Below, in pieces: positions 4,042 through 5,113 of a stretch of 5,113 nucleotides of DNA. Location: contig JAJECB010000504.1 of assembly GCA_022822245.1 (NCBI GenBank), positions 1-5,113 on the forward strand, read 5' to 3'. Source of the stretch: Gammaproteobacteria bacterium. Lineage in GTDB: Bacteria > Pseudomonadota > Gammaproteobacteria > HK1. The stretch's first letter is position 1, and each line of letters begins with the position of its first letter. Made by a program: the position numbers and the translations under genes. A model generated the notes under the pieces. The model worked only from the letters and a program-made list of their open reading frames with translations, had not been told where the DNA came from and searched no databases.

Positions 4042-5113
4042 TCAGTGTGCGCCCCGGCGCGCCTCGAGGATGAGCCGGGTGCGGAGCTCGTGCAGACCGA
4101 GCTCGAGCCCGGCGGGGTAGGGGTGCGGGTTCACGAAGCGCCGGATGGTGGGATGAAGGTGCGCGAGCTGGTCGGCGGTGCGCTGCCTCGACTCCGCGAG
4201 CGGCGGGCACTCGTAGAGCATCCGGCCGCCGCGCGTGATCGGGACGAGCAGGTCCTCGAAGGCCATCCCGGCGCGGATCTGCTTGCGGTGGGTGTGGTCG
4301 ATGGGGTCGATGATGACCGGATCGTCCGGCACCCCGATGCCGACCTCGTAGGTCATGTCCCCTTCGAAGCGCCCGTTCTCGCCGAAGCGCCGCACCTGGA
4401 GGACCCCCGGGGTCGAGATCTTGGAGGTCTGCTCGGAGATCTTGACCTTGTACCGCCAGTCGCCGCCTTCCTTGCGGATCGCGCTCAGCTTGTACACCCC
4501 GCCGAGGGCGGGCTGGTCGAACGCGGTCGCGAGCTTCGTCCCGACCCCCCAGACCGCGATCGTGGCCCCCTGGTCCTTGAGGCTCGTGATGATGTGCTCG
4601 TCGAGCTCGTTGCTCGCCACGATCACCGCATCCGGGAACCCCTCCTCGTCGAGGATGCGGCGGGCCTCGATGGAGAGGTACGCGAGGTCGCCGGAATCGA
4701 GCCGGATCCCGATCATCTCCTTGCCCATGCGGCGGAGCTGGCGGCCCGCCTCGCATGCGTGCCGGACGCCTTCGACCGAGTCGTAGGTATCGACGAGGAA
4801 CACGCAGTTGTTCGGCATGGCGCGGGCGTAGGCCTCGAACGCCTCGCGCTCGGTGTCGAACGACATCACCCAGCTATGGGCGTGGGTGCCGCGCACCGGG
4901 ATGTCGAAGAGGCGGCCGGCGAGCACGTTCGAGGTCGCGCTGCATCCGCCCACGTACGCGGCGCGGCTCGCCGCGATGGCGCCGTCGATGCTCTGCGCCC
5001 GCCGCAGCCCGAACTCGAGCACCTGGTCCCGGCCCCGCCCCGCCGCGTGGCAGATGCGCGCCGCCTTGGTCGCGACCAGGGTCTGGAAGTTGATCATGTT
5101 GAGGAGGGCCGAT
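4042..5113 (-). CDS. pncB: nicotinate phosphoribosyltransferase (N-terminus beyond right edge)
   Basis: 356 codons are in view; the reading frame is open to the right edge, where it begins SALLNMINFQTLVATKAAR. The family is nicotinate phosphoribosyltransferase, which makes nicotinate mononucleotide from nicotinate and PRPP, with ATP hydrolysis, in NAD salvage (Preiss-Handler pathway), in the cytoplasm. Conserved pieces, counted from the Met at 5097: EFGLRRAQ (28-35), the glycine-rich GGCSATSNVLAG (50-61), GTHAHSWV (70-77) with the His that is phosphorylated in characterised homologues, then IRLDSGDLAYLS, WGVGTKLATAFD and GGVYKLSAI. The missing N-terminus is about 80-130 residues, judged by the usual length of 440-490. 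The ATG at 5097 is internal and not the start. Downstream the dehydrogenase remnant begins after 92 bases and the nitroreductase after that, so they may form one transcription unit. Confidence 0.95.
   Translation of the reverse strand, partial: SALLNMINFQTLVATKAARICHAAGRGRDQVLEFGLRRAQSIDGAIAASRAAYVGGCSATSNVLAGRLFDIPVRGTHAHSWVMSFDTEREAFEAYARAMPNNCVFLVDTYDSVEGVRHACEAGRQLRRMGKEMIGIRLDSGDLAYLSIEARRILDEEGFPDAVIVASNELDEHIITSLKDQGATIAVWGVGTKLATAFDQPALGGVYKLSAIRKEGGDWRYKVKISEQTSKISTPGVLQVRRFGENGRFEGDMTYEVGIGVPDDPVIIDPIDHTHRKQIRAGMAFEDLLVPITRGGRMLYECPPLAESRQRTADQLAHLHPTIRRFVNPHPYPAGLELGLHELRTRLILEARRGAH

Overview
The window is GC-rich, gene-dense bacterial DNA, most likely from a proteobacterium. The DsrE/DsrF (TusD/TusC) pair and the cytochrome c' point to a gammaproteobacterium, possibly one with sulfur metabolism. 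That placement is inferred from gene families only. No rRNA, tRNA, transposase or CRISPR array was seen.

Layout, left to right. (1) Bases 1-420, minus strand: the N-terminal part of a B12-binding radical SAM protein that runs off the left edge. It resembles the CUAEP/CCAEP-tail group. (2) Bases 419-1187, plus strand: tusD/dsrE-like and tusC/dsrF-like genes, tightly coupled, with no tusB/dsrH after them. The start codon of tusD shares the tetranucleotide CATG with the first ATG of the divergent radical SAM gene. (3) Bases 1239-1730, minus strand: an exported cytochrome c', convergent with tusC across a short GC hairpin. (4) Bases 1814-1938: a cluster of strong inverted repeats that looks like a dispersed palindromic repeat. 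(5) Bases 1944-2723, minus strand: an SDR-fold protein whose catalytic Tyr and Lys are replaced. Its upstream region carries two perfect 12-bp palindromes, one of them TetR-operator-like. (6) Bases 2943-3791, minus strand: an NfsA-like nitroreductase. Its start overlaps by 4 bp the stop of a 53-codon remnant (3788-3949) that keeps only the N-terminal dinucleotide-binding segment of a beta-hydroxyacid dehydrogenase. (7) Bases 4042 to the right edge, minus strand: most of a nicotinate phosphoribosyltransferase (pncB).

The pncB - dehydrogenase remnant - nitroreductase group runs in one direction with short spacing and may be one transcript. It joins NAD salvage to flavin/NAD(P)H redox enzymes. 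The SDR and cytochrome c' genes are each preceded by more than 200 bases of intergenic sequence and probably have their own promoters. The most interesting points are the shared divergent start at 418-421, the tusDC pair without tusB beside a radical SAM gene, the truncated dehydrogenase fused by ATGA overlap to a nitroreductase, the SDR with a degenerate active site, and the operator-like palindromes.
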